DNA of 49,585 nt from Bradyrhizobium sp. CCBAU 51627 (GCF_028128765.1 NZ_LBJG01000075.1:1-49585); one strand, 5' to 3'; shown: positions 23,183 to 32,418, numbered from the stretch's first letter. The notes: generated by a model from the sequence alone, not told the origin. Numbers and translations: made by a program.

Positions 23183-23956
23183 TCAGCCACGATAGATCGG
23201 CGCGCCGCTCGGCGAGGCCACGGCGCCGCCGTCCACGAAGATCTCCTGTCCCTGAATATGTGCGGCATCGTCGGAGGCGAGGAACAGCACTGTCTTCGAG
23301 ATGTGATCCGGTTCACCAATGCGGCCGAGCGGCGTCATCAACCCGATCCGCTGCTCGAACGCCTTCTCGGCTTCGGGCGTTGCGATCGCCGCGCCCCAGA
23401 TCGGCGTGCGGATCGCGCCGGGCGCGACCACGTTGACGCGGATGCCGCGCGGCGACAGTTCCGAAGCCATGATACGCGCCATCGCGCGCACGCCCGCCTT
23501 CGCCGCGCCGTAAGCGGAGTAGCCGGGAACGCCAAGCACCGATATCACCGAGCCGTTGAGGATAATCGAGGCGTTGTCGTTGAGATAAGGCAGCGCTGAC
23601 TGCACGGTAAAGAACACGCCGGTCAGATTGGTGCTGATCACCTTTTCAAACGTCTCCAGCGTCGCCGAGCCGAGCGGCGTGCTGCCCGGAATGCCGGCGT
23701 TGGCGAACACGATGTCGAGCTTGCCGAACTTTTCCGCGCCTTGCTTGATCGCAGCCTCGGTCGCGGCGACGTCGGTGGCGTCAGCGACAACGGCGAGCGC
23801 ATTCGCGCCCAACGCCTTCGCCGCAGTATCCAGCGTCTCCTTGTTGCGTCCGGTAATGATCACCTTTGCCCCCTCGGCTACGAACAGCTTTGCCGTTGCC
23901 AATCCAATGCCGCCATTGCCGCCGGTAATCAGGGCCGTCTTGCCTTTCAGTCTCAC
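23183..23956 (-). CDS. SDR-family oxidoreductase
   Basis: A 257-residue classical short-chain dehydrogenase. It has the nucleotide motif TGGNGGIGLATA, the NAG motif (VFANAGIPG), the catalytic serine in LNGSVISVLG and YxxxK (YSAYGAAKAG). The GRNKETLD stretch after beta-2 suggests preference for NADP(H). The C-terminal half (EPDHISKTVLFLASDDAAHI, then QEIFVDGG) is typical. The substrate is unknown. Divergent from an HxlR regulator gene across a 122-bp gap with two matched palindromes, so it is very probably its target. Confidence 0.93.
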   Translation of the reverse strand: MRLKGKTALITGGNGGIGLATAKLFVAEGAKVIITGRNKETLDTAAKALGANALAVVADATDVAATEAAIKQGAEKFGKLDIVFANAGIPGSTPLGSATLETFEKVISTNLTGVFFTVQSALPYLNDNASIILNGSVISVLGVPGYSAYGAAKAGVRAMARIMASELSPRGIRVNVVAPGAIRTPIWGAAIATPEAEKAFEQRIGLMTPLGRIGEPDHISKTVLFLASDDAAHIQGQEIFVDGGAVASPSGAPIYRG

Positions 23957-23969
23957 GCTCGCCTCCGTG

Positions 23970-23988
23970 TGGTTGCATTATTAAACCA
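23970..23988. promoter_or_regulatory. Operator 1 of the SDR/HxlR intergenic region
   Basis: TGGTT-N9-AACCA is a palindromic site with exact arms. It is repeated at 24008-24026, and the two sites together form a larger inverted repeat (20 of 22 positions match between 23967-23988 and 24008-24029). It is 14 bases upstream of the SDR start codon, so binding would block SDR transcription or translation initiation. Confidence 0.7.
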
Positions 23989-24007
23989 GATTGCCATTTA
24001 GGCCGCA

Positions 24008-24026
24008 TGGTTTTATGATGCAACCA
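24008..24026. promoter_or_regulatory. Operator 2 of the SDR/HxlR intergenic region
   Basis: This is the second TGGTT-N9-AACCA site. Its centre is 38 bp from that of site 1, and the spacers (GCATTATTA and TTATGATGC) are near reverse complements. A dimer on each site, possibly interacting, is the natural reading. The HxlR gene starts 52 bases downstream. Confidence 0.7.
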
Positions 24027-24078
24027 CACAAGCGCGTGATCCACGCTGAAGCCGGGCAAACGCGACAGGACGAGAACG

Positions 24079-24549
24079 ATGGTGAAACGAACGAGCTTCG
24101 AGGGCGATTCATGCCCGATCGCGCGCTCGCTTGAGGCGCTTGGCGACTGGTGGTCGTTCTTGATCATTCGCGAGGCGTTGTTCGGGCTGCGTCGCTTCGG
24201 CGAATTCCAGAACAAGCTCGGCCTCGCCAAGAACATCTTGTCCGTGCGGCTGCGCTCCCTCGTCGATCACGGAATCCTCGCGACCGCGCCAGCCTCCGAC
24301 GGCAGCGCCTACCAGGAATACGTGCTCACGCCGAAGGGCCGCGGCACCTTCCCGATCCTGGTGGCGCTCCGGCAATGGAGTGAGGAATTCGACGATGCCC
24401 CCGAAGAGATCGCGACCATCCTGGTCGATCGCGCCAAAGGCCGTCCGGTGAAGAAGCTCGAAATGCGCGCCGAAGACGGGCGCCTGCTCAGCCCGGCGGA
24501 TACCATGCTGAAGCCACGGCCGGCGCCACGACGGCGGTCGGCGCACTAG
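24079..24549 (+). CDS. HxlR-family transcriptional regulator
   Basis: The product is 156 residues. The HxlR winged helix is seen in CPIARSLEALGDWWSFLIIR, FGEFQNKLGLAKNILSVRLR and LVDHGILATAPASDGSAYQE, followed by a longer C-terminal tail than the other HxlR protein here. It also has a cysteine at position 12, immediately before the first helix, where redox-type members carry their sensor. Divergent from the SDR gene, with two TGGTTN9AACCA sites between, so it probably represses SDR and itself. Inducer unknown. Confidence 0.92.
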   Translation: MVKRTSFEGDSCPIARSLEALGDWWSFLIIREALFGLRRFGEFQNKLGLAKNILSVRLRSLVDHGILATAPASDGSAYQEYVLTPKGRGTFPILVALRQWSEEFDDAPEEIATILVDRAKGRPVKKLEMRAEDGRLLSPADTMLKPRPAPRRRSAH

Positions 24550-24583
24550 TTACTGTTTGGCAAGCCGTCACTCCACACGCGAT

Positions 24584-24688
24584 GTCATTGTCCGCTTGAC
24601 CGGGCGATCCGATCCAGTATTGCAGAGACGGCCCAGATTCCCCGATAAGCTGAGGCGTACTGGATTTCCCGCCTTCGCGGGGAATGAC
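24584..24688. repeat. Dispersed imperfect inverted repeat, type A copy 2
   Basis: It has the same outline as 40245-40348: GTCATTGTCC edge, GATCCAGTATTGCAGAGACG core, GTACTGGATT, then a CCCGCCTTCGCGGGGAATGAC hairpin edge split over 24668-24688. It fills the gap between the HxlR gene and the convergent small gene at 24716. The left arm is decayed relative to the right. Confidence 0.65.
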
Positions 24689-24715
24689 GGCGATGGTGGA
24701 GCAACAGCCAGCCCA

Positions 24716-24997
24716 TCACGATAGCTTGCGCTTGCTCCGCAGCCGCAGGTGCTCGTCGGCTTCGAGCTTGGTCATCCCCAGGAGATAATGCAGCACGTCA
24801 AGTTTGTGCCGCTCGGCAAGCTTGCGCAATGCGCCGACCTGCTCGGCGATGAAGGCCACGGCTTCATCGACGCCGCCTTCGCCCGGTTCCTCGCTGCGTG
24901 AGCCTCCCCGCGCGCCTGATGCGGCGCGCGCCCGTTTCTTTCCTGGCTTTGCCACCAGCCCCACCCGAATCCATGCCCCCAGGAACATTACGCCCAT
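24716..24997 (-). CDS. Uncharacterised 93-residue protein
   Basis: The product is 93 residues. A short hydrophobic N-terminus (MGVMFLGAWIRVGLVA) is followed by a basic, glycine-rich linker and then a helical part (DEAVAFIAEQVGALRKLAER, followed by DVLHYLLGMTKLEADEHLRL). The last helix looks well formed and protein-like, which is the main support. A GGAG is 13 bases before the start, a little far. It is divergent from topA. I recognise no family; it could be a small membrane-anchored helical protein or start further inside. Confidence 0.68.
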   Translation of the reverse strand: MGVMFLGAWIRVGLVAKPGKKRARAASGARGGSRSEEPGEGGVDEAVAFIAEQVGALRKLAERHKLDVLHYLLGMTKLEADEHLRLRSKRKLS

Positions 24998-25180
24998 AGC
25001 GGCCGCAACTCCAAGGTTGTAATTTGCAACTTTCTCGATATGAAACTTTTCCCATCCCGCGGGCTTTCAACACCCCTCGATTTGACAGCGGCGGCCTCAC
25101 CACCCATGTTCGGGTCGAAACGGCCGACCCGAGTCCTTTCGTTTTCGGCCCGAAATTTTCCCGTAAGTTACTGGAACTAC

Positions 25181-27943
25181 ATGAATATCGTCATTGTGGA
25201 GTCGCCGGCGAAAGCCAAGACGATCAACAAATATTTGGGCTCGTCCTATGAGGTTCTGGCCTCGTTCGGCCATGTCCGCGACTTGCCCGCGAAGAACGGT
25301 TCCGTCGATCCCGAGGCCAATTTCAAGATGATCTGGGAGGTCGACCCCAAGGCGGCCGGCCGGCTCAACGACATTGCCAGGTCCCTGAAGGGCGCCGACC
25401 GCCTGATTCTGGCGACCGACCCTGATCGCGAGGGCGAGGCCATCTCCTGGCACGTGCTGGAGGTGCTGAAGGAAAAGCGCGCGTTGAAAGATCAGAAGAT
25501 CGAGCGCGTGGTGTTCAACGCCATCACCAAGCAGGCTGTCTCGGAAGCGATGAAGCATCCGCGCCAGATCGACGGCGCGCTGGTCGACGCCTATATGGCG
25601 CGCCGCGCGCTGGACTACCTGGTCGGCTTCACCCTTTCCCCCGTGCTGTGGCGCAAGCTGCCGGGCGCCCGCTCGGCCGGTCGCGTGCAGTCGGTCGCGC
25701 TGCGGCTGGTCTGCGACCGCGAACTCGAGATCGAGAAGTTCGTGCCGCGTGAATATTGGTCGTTGATCGCGACCTTGCTGACGCCGCGCGGCGAGGCCTT
25801 CGAGGCGCGTCTGGTCGGCGCCGACGGCAAGAAGATCCAGCGTCTCGACATCGGCACCGGCGCGGAAGCCGAAGACTTCAAGAAGGCGCTGGAACTGGCG
25901 ACCTATGCCGTCACGTCAGTCGATGCCAAACCGGCTCGCCGCAATCCGCAGGCGCCCTTCACCACCTCCACGCTGCAGCAGGAAGCCAGCCGCAAATACG
26001 GCTTTGCGCCCGCACACACGATGCGGATCGCCCAGCGCCTCTATGAAGGCATCGACATCGGCGGCGAGACCACCGGACTCATTACTTATATGCGTACCGA
26101 CGGCGTGCAGATCGCCCCCGAGGCGATCACCCAGGCGCGCAAGGTCATCGGCGAGGATTACGGCAAGGCTTACGTGCCGGATGCGCCGCGCCAGTACCAG
26201 GCCAAGGCGAAGAACGCCCAGGAAGCGCACGAAGCGATCCGCCCGACGGACATGTCGCGCCGCCCCGACAGCATGAGCCGCAAGCTCGATGCCGATCAGG
26301 CCAGGCTCTATGAGCTGATCTGGAAACGCACCATCGCAAGCCAGATGGAATCGGCCGAGCTCGAGCGCACCACCGTCGACATCACGGCGAAGGCAGGCGG
26401 TCGCACCCTGGAACTGCGCGCCACCGGCCAGGTCGTCAAGTTCGACGGTTTCCTCACGCTCTACCAGGAAGGCCGCGACGATGAGGAGGACGAGGATTCC
26501 CGCCGCCTGCCGGCGATGAGCCAGGGCGAGGCGATCAAGCGCGAGTCGCTCTCCGTCACCCAGCATTTCACAGAGCCGCCACCGCGCTTCTCGGAGGCTT
26601 CGCTGGTCAAGCGCATGGAAGAGCTCGGCATCGGCCGGCCCTCGACCTATGCCTCGATCCTCCAGGTCCTGAAGGACCGCGGCTACGTCAAGCTCGAGAA
26701 GAAGCGCCTGCACGGCGAGGACAAGGGCCGCGTCGTGGTCGCGTTCCTTGAAATCTTCTTCAACCGCTACGTCGAGTATGATTTTACGGCCAATCTGGAG
26801 GAGCAGCTCGACCGCATCTCCAACAACGAGATCTCCTGGCAGCAGGTGCTGAAGGATTTCTGGACCGGCTTCATCGGCGCCGTCGACGAGATCAAGGATC
26901 TGCGTGTCGCGCAGGTGCTCGACGTGCTCGACGAGATGCTGGGCCAGCACATTTATCCGCCACGCGCCGACGGCGGCGACATCAGGCAGTGCCCGAGCTG
27001 CGGCACCGGCCGATTGAACCTGAAGGCCGGCAAGTTCGGTGCTTTCGTCGGCTGCTCGAACTATCCGGAGTGCCGCTACACCCGTCAGCTCGCCGCGGAC
27101 AGCGAGACCACCGCCGACCGCTCGCTCGGCCAGGATCCCGACACGGGTCGCGATGTCTGGGTCAAGGCCGGGCGCTTCGGCCCCTACATCCAGCTGGGCG
27201 AGCAGAAGGATTACGAGGAAGGCGAGAAGCCGAAGCGTGCGGGTATTCCCAAGGGCACCTCACCCAGCGATGTCGACCTTGAGCTTGCGCTCAAGCTGTT
27301 GTCGCTGCCGCGCGAGATCGGCAAGCATCCCGAGACCGGTCAGCCGATCACCGCGGGCCTCGGCCGCTTTGGGCCGTTTGTGAAGCATGAGAAGACCTAT
27401 GCCAGCCTCGAGGCCGGCGACGAGGTCTTCGATATCGGCCTCAATCGCGCAGTGACGTTGATCGCGGAGAAGGTCGCGAAGGGGCCGAGCCGTCGCTTCG
27501 GCGCCGACCCCGGCAAGGCGCTCGGCGATCATCCGACGCTCGGCACCGTCACCGTGAAGAGCGGTCGCTACGGCGCCTATGTCACGGCAGGCGGCGTCAA
27601 CGCGACGATCCCGGCCGAGTTCGAAAAGGACACCGTGACGCTTGCCCAGGCAATCGCGCTGATCGACGAGCGCGCGGCCAAAGGCGGGGGCACGGCCAAG
27701 GCGAAGAAGGCCGCGAAGCCGGCCAAGGCCAAGAAGACTGCAGCGAGGGCCACCGACGGCGACAACGCGCCCAAGCCCAAAAAACCGGCTGCAAAGAAAG
27801 CGGCCAAGACCAAATCCGAATCCACCAGCAAGGCGCGCGCAGGCGTGGCGTCGACGGCCAAGACTTCTGCCACAAAGCCGTCGGCGACCAAGTCAGGTGG
27901 CGCAGCCAAAGCTCCGGCCAAGAAGAGTGCCGGCACCAATTAG
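25181..27943 (+). CDS. topA: DNA topoisomerase I
   Basis: A 920-residue type IA topoisomerase that relaxes negative supercoils. Toprim domain at the N-terminus (MNIVIVESPAKAKTINKYLG, LATDPDREGEAISWH). The catalytic tyrosine is Tyr303 in ITYMRTDGVQI. One C4 zinc ribbon (CPSCGTGRLNL then GCSNYPECRY, about residue 605-630) is followed by several topoisomerase C-terminal repeats of the form GRFGPY/GRYGAY. The last 100 residues are a lysine/alanine tail (KAKKAAKPAKAKKTAA) with H1-like charge. I start at ATG 25181, where the family begins; the frame extends 47 codons upstream. rnr follows after seven bases. Confidence 0.97.
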   Translation: MNIVIVESPAKAKTINKYLGSSYEVLASFGHVRDLPAKNGSVDPEANFKMIWEVDPKAAGRLNDIARSLKGADRLILATDPDREGEAISWHVLEVLKEKRALKDQKIERVVFNAITKQAVSEAMKHPRQIDGALVDAYMARRALDYLVGFTLSPVLWRKLPGARSAGRVQSVALRLVCDRELEIEKFVPREYWSLIATLLTPRGEAFEARLVGADGKKIQRLDIGTGAEAEDFKKALELATYAVTSVDAKPARRNPQAPFTTSTLQQEASRKYGFAPAHTMRIAQRLYEGIDIGGETTGLITYMRTDGVQIAPEAITQARKVIGEDYGKAYVPDAPRQYQAKAKNAQEAHEAIRPTDMSRRPDSMSRKLDADQARLYELIWKRTIASQMESAELERTTVDITAKAGGRTLELRATGQVVKFDGFLTLYQEGRDDEEDEDSRRLPAMSQGEAIKRESLSVTQHFTEPPPRFSEASLVKRMEELGIGRPSTYASILQVLKDRGYVKLEKKRLHGEDKGRVVVAFLEIFFNRYVEYDFTANLEEQLDRISNNEISWQQVLKDFWTGFIGAVDEIKDLRVAQVLDVLDEMLGQHIYPPRADGGDIRQCPSCGTGRLNLKAGKFGAFVGCSNYPECRYTRQLAADSETTADRSLGQDPDTGRDVWVKAGRFGPYIQLGEQKDYEEGEKPKRAGIPKGTSPSDVDLELALKLLSLPREIGKHPETGQPITAGLGRFGPFVKHEKTYASLEAGDEVFDIGLNRAVTLIAEKVAKGPSRRFGADPGKALGDHPTLGTVTVKSGRYGAYVTAGGVNATIPAEFEKDTVTLAQAIALIDERAAKGGGTAKAKKAAKPAKAKKTAARATDGDNAPKPKKPAAKKAAKTKSESTSKARAGVASTAKTSATKPSATKSGGAAKAPAKKSAGTN

Positions 27944-27950
27944 AGGTTAA

Positions 27951-30305
27951 GTGAAACGCAAGAATGACCGTGGCTTTCCCGACCGGCAAGCCATCGTCGC
28001 CTTCATCAAGGCACATCCAGGAAAGGTCGGAACCCGCGACATCGCGCGCGAGTTCGGCCTGAAGAACGCCGATCGCGTCGAGCTCAAGCGCTTGCTGCGC
28101 GAGCTTGCCGACGACGGCACGATCAAGAAGAAGCGCCATACGGTTTCAGAACCGGACGCGCTGCCGCCGACGCTGCTCGCCGACATCACCGGCCGTGACA
28201 GCGATGGCGAGCTGATCGCCTCCCCCGCCGAATGGGACGAGGTCGAGAGCGGCGAGCCGCCAAAGATCCTCATCGAGATGCCGCGCCGGCCGAAGCCCGG
28301 CACTGCCGCCGGCGTCGGCGACCGCGCGCTGCTGCGGGTCGAGCGTACCGACGAGAGCGAAGGTCCGGCCTATCGCGGCCGCATCATCAAGGTCATCGAC
28401 AAGGCCAGGAGCCGCATCCTCGGCGTGTTCCGAGCTCTTCCCGAAGGCGGCGGACGGCTCATCCCGGTTGACAAGAAGATGGCCGACCGCGAGCTGAACA
28501 TCGCGAAAACCGATACGGGTGGCGCGCAGGATGGCGACCTCGTCAGCGTCGACATCGTCCGCACCCGCGGCTTTGGCCTGGCCTCCGGCCGCGTCAAGGA
28601 GAAGCTCGGCTCGGTCAAGAGCGAGAAGGCGATCAGCCTGATCGCGATCTACGCGCACGACATCCCCTTGCAATTCTCCCCCGCCGCGATACGCGATGCG
28701 GAAGCTGCAGAGACCGCGAACCTGAAGGGACGCGAGGACTGGCGCGACGTCCCGCTCGTCACCATCGATCCGCCTGACGCCAAGGATCACGACGACGCGG
28801 TGCATGCACAGGCCGATCCAGACCCGAACAACAAGGGCGGCTTCATCGTCGACGTCGCCATCGCCGATGTGAGCTTTTACGTGCGACCGGGCACCGCGCT
28901 CGACCGCGACGCGCTCGACCGCGGCAATTCGGTGTATTTCCCCGACCGCGTCGTGCCGATGCTGCCCGAGCGCATCTCCAACGATCTCTGCTCACTGGTG
29001 CCGGGCGAGCCGCGCGGCGCGCTCACGGTGCGGATGATCATTGCGCCTGATGGCCGTAAGCGTTCGCACAGCTTTCATCGCATCCTGATGCGTTCGGCCG
29101 CCAAGCTGAGCTACGCGCAGGCGCAGGCCGCGATCGATGGACGGCCTGACGACACCACCGGCCCCCTGCTCGATCCGATCCTGAGGCCGCTCTATGCGGC
29201 CTACGCCTGCGTCAAGCTTGCACGCGACGAACGCGATCCGCTCAATCTCGATCTGCCCGAGCGCAAGATCCTCCTGAAGAGCGACGGCACCGTCGACCGC
29301 GTCGTCGTGCCTGAACGTCTCGATGCGCACAAGCTGATCGAGGAGTTCATGATCCTCGCCAATGTCGCGGCGGCCGAGATGCTGGAGAAGAGATCGCTCC
29401 CGCTGATCTACCGCGTGCATGACGAGCCGACGCTGGAAAAGGTTCACGCGCTCTCGGAATTCCTGGAAACGCTCGACGTTCCCTTTGCCAAATCAGGCGC
29501 GCTGCGCCCCACGCTGTTCAACCGCGTGCTGGCGCAGCTCGAAGGCCACGACTATTACCCGCTGGTGAGCGAGGTGGTACTGCGCGCCCAGGCGCAGGCC
29601 GAATACTCTTCTGAGAATTACGGGCATTTCGGCTTGAACCTGCGCCGTTACGCGCATTTCACCTCGCCGATCCGCCGCTACGCCGACCTCGTCGTGCACC
29701 GCGCGCTGGTCCGCGCGCTCGGCCTCGGCGAAGGCGCCCTGCCCGAGAGCGAGACGCCGGAATCGCTCGGCGAGGTCGCCGCGCATATTTCCCTGACCGA
29801 ACGGCGCGCGATGAAGGCGGAGCGCGAGACCGTCGACCGCCTGATCGCTCATCACCTCGCCGACCGTATCGGTGCGAGTTTTCAGGGCCGCGTCTCCGGC
29901 GTCACCCGCGCCGGCCTGTTCGTGAAGCTGAGTGAGACCGGCGCCGACGGATTGGTTCCGATCCGATCCCTTGGCACGGAATATTTCAACTATGACGAGA
30001 GCCGCCACGCGCTGATCGGCACGCGCAGCGGCACCATGTACCAGCTCGGAGATGTCGTCGACGTCCGTCTGATTGAGGCTGCTCCGGTCGCAGGCGCACT
30101 GCGCTTCGAGTTGCTGCCATCCTCCAGCGAGACGAGCCCGCGCGAGCGCAGGCGCCCCGGTCAACAACGCCGCCCGTCGTTCAAGGCCCATCCGGGCCGC
30201 AGCCCGGATAAAAAACGCAAGCCGCCGCGGCCAAAATCCGGCAAAGCGAAGGGCAAAGGAAAGAACAAGGGAAAGGCTAAAGGGAAGAAGGGCAAGGCAT
30301 GGTGA
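27951..30305 (+). CDS. rnr: Ribonuclease R
   Basis: A 784-residue 3'-5' exoribonuclease that degrades structured RNA. In order: an N-terminal winged helix (TRDIAREFGLKNADRVELKR), cold-shock-like OB folds, the RNB catalytic domain with DPPDAKDHDDAVHA (metal-binding aspartates) and YAHFTSPIRRYADLVVHRAL, an S1 domain (FQGRVSGVTRAGLFVKLSET), and a lysine-rich tail (KGKNKGKAKGKKGKAW) of the kind that helps unwind RNA. Start is GTG 27951, preceded by GAGG. It is seven bases from topA and overlaps the DUF983 gene, so the group forms one transcription unit. Confidence 0.96.
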   Translation: MKRKNDRGFPDRQAIVAFIKAHPGKVGTRDIAREFGLKNADRVELKRLLRELADDGTIKKKRHTVSEPDALPPTLLADITGRDSDGELIASPAEWDEVESGEPPKILIEMPRRPKPGTAAGVGDRALLRVERTDESEGPAYRGRIIKVIDKARSRILGVFRALPEGGGRLIPVDKKMADRELNIAKTDTGGAQDGDLVSVDIVRTRGFGLASGRVKEKLGSVKSEKAISLIAIYAHDIPLQFSPAAIRDAEAAETANLKGREDWRDVPLVTIDPPDAKDHDDAVHAQADPDPNNKGGFIVDVAIADVSFYVRPGTALDRDALDRGNSVYFPDRVVPMLPERISNDLCSLVPGEPRGALTVRMIIAPDGRKRSHSFHRILMRSAAKLSYAQAQAAIDGRPDDTTGPLLDPILRPLYAAYACVKLARDERDPLNLDLPERKILLKSDGTVDRVVVPERLDAHKLIEEFMILANVAAAEMLEKRSLPLIYRVHDEPTLEKVHALSEFLETLDVPFAKSGALRPTLFNRVLAQLEGHDYYPLVSEVVLRAQAQAEYSSENYGHFGLNLRRYAHFTSPIRRYADLVVHRALVRALGLGEGALPESETPESLGEVAAHISLTERRAMKAERETVDRLIAHHLADRIGASFQGRVSGVTRAGLFVKLSETGADGLVPIRSLGTEYFNYDESRHALIGTRSGTMYQLGDVVDVRLIEAAPVAGALRFELLPSSSETSPRERRRPGQQRRPSFKAHPGRSPDKKRKPPRPKSGKAKGKGKNKGKAKGKKGKAW

Positions 30306-30739
30306 CGATGAGCACAGTTCCAAAGATCTGGACCCGCGAGACCGGCCTCGTCGAGAAGCGCGACGTGTTTGCCGCGCTGAAACGCGGTTTTCGCGGCCGC
30401 TGCCCGCGCTGTGGCGAGGGAAAGCTGTTTCGCGCCTTCCTGAAGACCGCGGACAATTGCTCGGTCTGCGACCTCGACTTCACGCCGCATCGCGCCGACG
30501 ACCTGCCCGCCTACCTCGTCATCGTCATCGTCGGCCATATCGTGGTGCCCACGATCCTCTGGATCGAGACCAATTACACCACGCCGGTCTGGCTCAGCTT
30601 TGCCGCCTATCTGCCCTTCACCTTCTTCGCCTCGCTCGGGCTGCTGCAGCCGGTGAAGGGAGCTGTGGTCGGCTTGCAATGGGCTCTGCGCATGCACGGG
30701 TTTGACGACAACCCGCCGGATGGTATTCCGCCTGTGTAA
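30299..30739 (+). CDS. DUF983 membrane protein with zinc-finger-like CxxC pairs
   Basis: The product is 146 residues. Two CxxC pairs (GRCPRCGEGKLF and NCSVCDLDF) at residues about 35-58 form a rubredoxin-like metal site. Two hydrophobic helices follow (YLVIVIVGHIVVPTILWI and WLSFAAYLPFTFFASLGLL). This is the DUF983 pattern: a small inner-membrane protein of unknown role with a cytoplasmic zinc knuckle. The first ATG (30299) overlaps the rnr stop; an ATG at 30308 is a possible alternative. It is followed by the NUDIX gene after 27 bases. Confidence 0.92.
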   Translation: MVTMSTVPKIWTRETGLVEKRDVFAALKRGFRGRCPRCGEGKLFRAFLKTADNCSVCDLDFTPHRADDLPAYLVIVIVGHIVVPTILWIETNYTTPVWLSFAAYLPFTFFASLGLLQPVKGAVVGLQWALRMHGFDDNPPDGIPPV

Positions 30740-30766
30740 GCAAATAGAAGCGTTTCGGGTGAGGAC

Positions 30767-31516
30767 ATGACGGATATTGCGCAAGCCGAGGAGAAGGCCG
30801 GGATCCACGAGGGGAAGGAGGCCGACCACCATCCCTATTTCCGTCCGAAGGATGCGGCGACACTGATCCTGGTCGATCGCAGCGGCACTGTGCCAAAGGT
30901 GCTGGTCGGCAAGCGCCACGACAAGGTGGTGTTCATGCCCGGCAAATTCGTTTTCCCCGGCGGCCGCGTCGACAAGGACGATCATCGTGTGCCGGTCGCG
31001 GCGCCCATCACCGCCGAACTCGAAACCAATCTCGCCAAGGGCAGTCCAAAGACCCCGGCCTCGCGCGCAAAATCGCTGGCGATTGCCGCGATCCGCGAAG
31101 CGTGCGAGGAGACCGGCCTCTGCCTCGGGCGAAAGTCCGAGGGCAAGGCGAGGCTCGAAGGTCCATGGAAACCGTTCGCCGATGCGGGCCTCTTGCCCGA
31201 TCCCTCCAGCCTGTTCCTGATCGCGCGCGCAATCACCCCACCCGGCCGCGTCAAGCGCTTCGACACGCGCTTCTTCACGGCGGATGCGTCCGCAATCACC
31301 CACCACGTCGAGGGCGTGATTCACGCCGACGCCGAGCTCGTCGAGCTGGTCTGGGTCGAGCTTGGCTCAAAACCGCTCGCCGATCTGCATCCGATGACGC
31401 GCAACGTGCTCAACGAGCTCGACACGCGCCTTGCCACCGGTCCACTCCGTCACGATGCGCCGGTGCCGTTCTTCCATTTCTACGGCGGCAAGATGCAGAA
31501 GGATATTTTGAGCTGA
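30767..31516 (+). CDS. NUDIX hydrolase, NUDT7/19-like
   Basis: A 249-residue protein. The NUDIX box is split: FVFPGGRVDKDD is followed by about 35 extra residues before AAIREACEETGLCLG, which holds the REXXEEXG core. That insertion is typical of the larger CoA-diphosphatase-like (NUDT7/8/19) branch rather than the compact MutT type. Activity on CoA or acyl-CoA is therefore a reasonable guess, not proven. GAGG lies just before the ATG. It is the last plus-strand gene of the topA group and abuts the convergent gene at 31517 with no spacer. Confidence 0.9.
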   Translation: MTDIAQAEEKAGIHEGKEADHHPYFRPKDAATLILVDRSGTVPKVLVGKRHDKVVFMPGKFVFPGGRVDKDDHRVPVAAPITAELETNLAKGSPKTPASRAKSLAIAAIREACEETGLCLGRKSEGKARLEGPWKPFADAGLLPDPSSLFLIARAITPPGRVKRFDTRFFTADASAITHHVEGVIHADAELVELVWVELGSKPLADLHPMTRNVLNELDTRLATGPLRHDAPVPFFHFYGGKMQKDILS

Positions 31517-32068
31517 TCAATCTGCATCGTCGGAATCGGGCTCGGTGCCGACATAGTCGCGCGCGGGGAGTTTCAGGAGGCGGCCGATCTCGCCGGCGAG
31601 CTTGTCCGCCTCCTCGCGGCTGGTAAAGCTCTGAAGCGTGATCGGCTCGGTGCCCTTGCTGCCGCAGAGGTTGACGTCGTAGGTCGTCAGCTCGGGATCA
31701 TAGTCGTCGGTGATGCTGATGAAATGATATTCGGCGAGATCGCGCTGCTTGCGGATATTCAGCGGGCCGAACTGCCTGGTGATGACGATCTGGCGCAGCG
31801 CCTCGTTGAGCACGACGAAGGTGCGGAATGTCAGCAGGATCAGTCCGGGAACGCCGATGAGCAGCCCGAGTCCGGTAAACACCAGCACCGGCACGAGGTC
31901 GTCGGCAAGCCTGCCGAAGCCGGAAAAATCCTGGCGCAGGCCGAGTGCGACATTCCAGAGCAGATAGGCGCTCGCCGCGAGCAGCGGCAGCGACAGCAGC
32001 CGGCCGAACCAGGGCATTGGCCGGTCGATCCGGACGATGCCGCCATCTACGGTCATTGCGCTGGCCAT
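31517..32068 (-). CDS. Uncharacterised two-helix membrane protein
   Basis: The product is 183 residues. Two hydrophobic segments (LLSLPLLAASAYLLWNVALG and LVPVLVFTGLGLLIGVPGLI) are followed by a soluble C-terminal domain that resembles a small PH-like or beta-rich fold (QIVITRQFGPLNIRKQRDL...). It ends in the acidic tail EPDSDDAD. I recognise no named family. I start at ATG 32068, preceded by GAGGGG; the frame is open to 32425 but passes through a dispersed repeat. It is convergent with the NUDIX gene. Confidence 0.8.
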   Translation of the reverse strand: MASAMTVDGGIVRIDRPMPWFGRLLSLPLLAASAYLLWNVALGLRQDFSGFGRLADDLVPVLVFTGLGLLIGVPGLILLTFRTFVVLNEALRQIVITRQFGPLNIRKQRDLAEYHFISITDDYDPELTTYDVNLCGSKGTEPITLQSFTSREEADKLAGEIGRLLKLPARDYVGTEPDSDDAD

Positions 32069-32188
32069 GAGAGGTCCCCTCGGAAGCAAAGGTTCTTGGC
32101 TTGGTCGGTATGAGAGGTGGATTGGTTCGATCGGACCCCTCCTCTCGTAATTCCGCCAAGTCATCGCGTTCGAGCACTCGCGCCGCCG

Positions 32189-32270
32189 GCATGGCCGGGC
32201 TTGTCCCGGCCATCCACGTCTCGCCTCGGAGCACGAAGTTCGTGGATGCCCGGACAAGCCCGGGCATGAC
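32189..32270. repeat. Dispersed inverted repeat, type E
   Basis: CATGGCCGGGCTTGTCCCGG and CATCCACG on the left are matched by CGTGGATG and CCCGGACAAGCCCGGGCATG on the right with a few mismatches. On the minus strand it reads MPGLVRASTNF... WMAGTSPAMP, a recurrent repeat-derived peptide rather than a protein. It lies in the promoter gap between two divergent genes. Confidence 0.75.
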
Positions 32271-32418
32271 GTTGAGGAAGCAGCGACGTCCCGCAAATGA
32301 CGCGATTGTGCTGAACGTGTCGCAAAAAACAAAAAAATCTTCCCTCCCCCACCGATGGTGGCGTTCCCCGCCGTGCCTATGTCTTTCCCCAACAACACCA
32401 GAACGGGATTTGGGCGCG

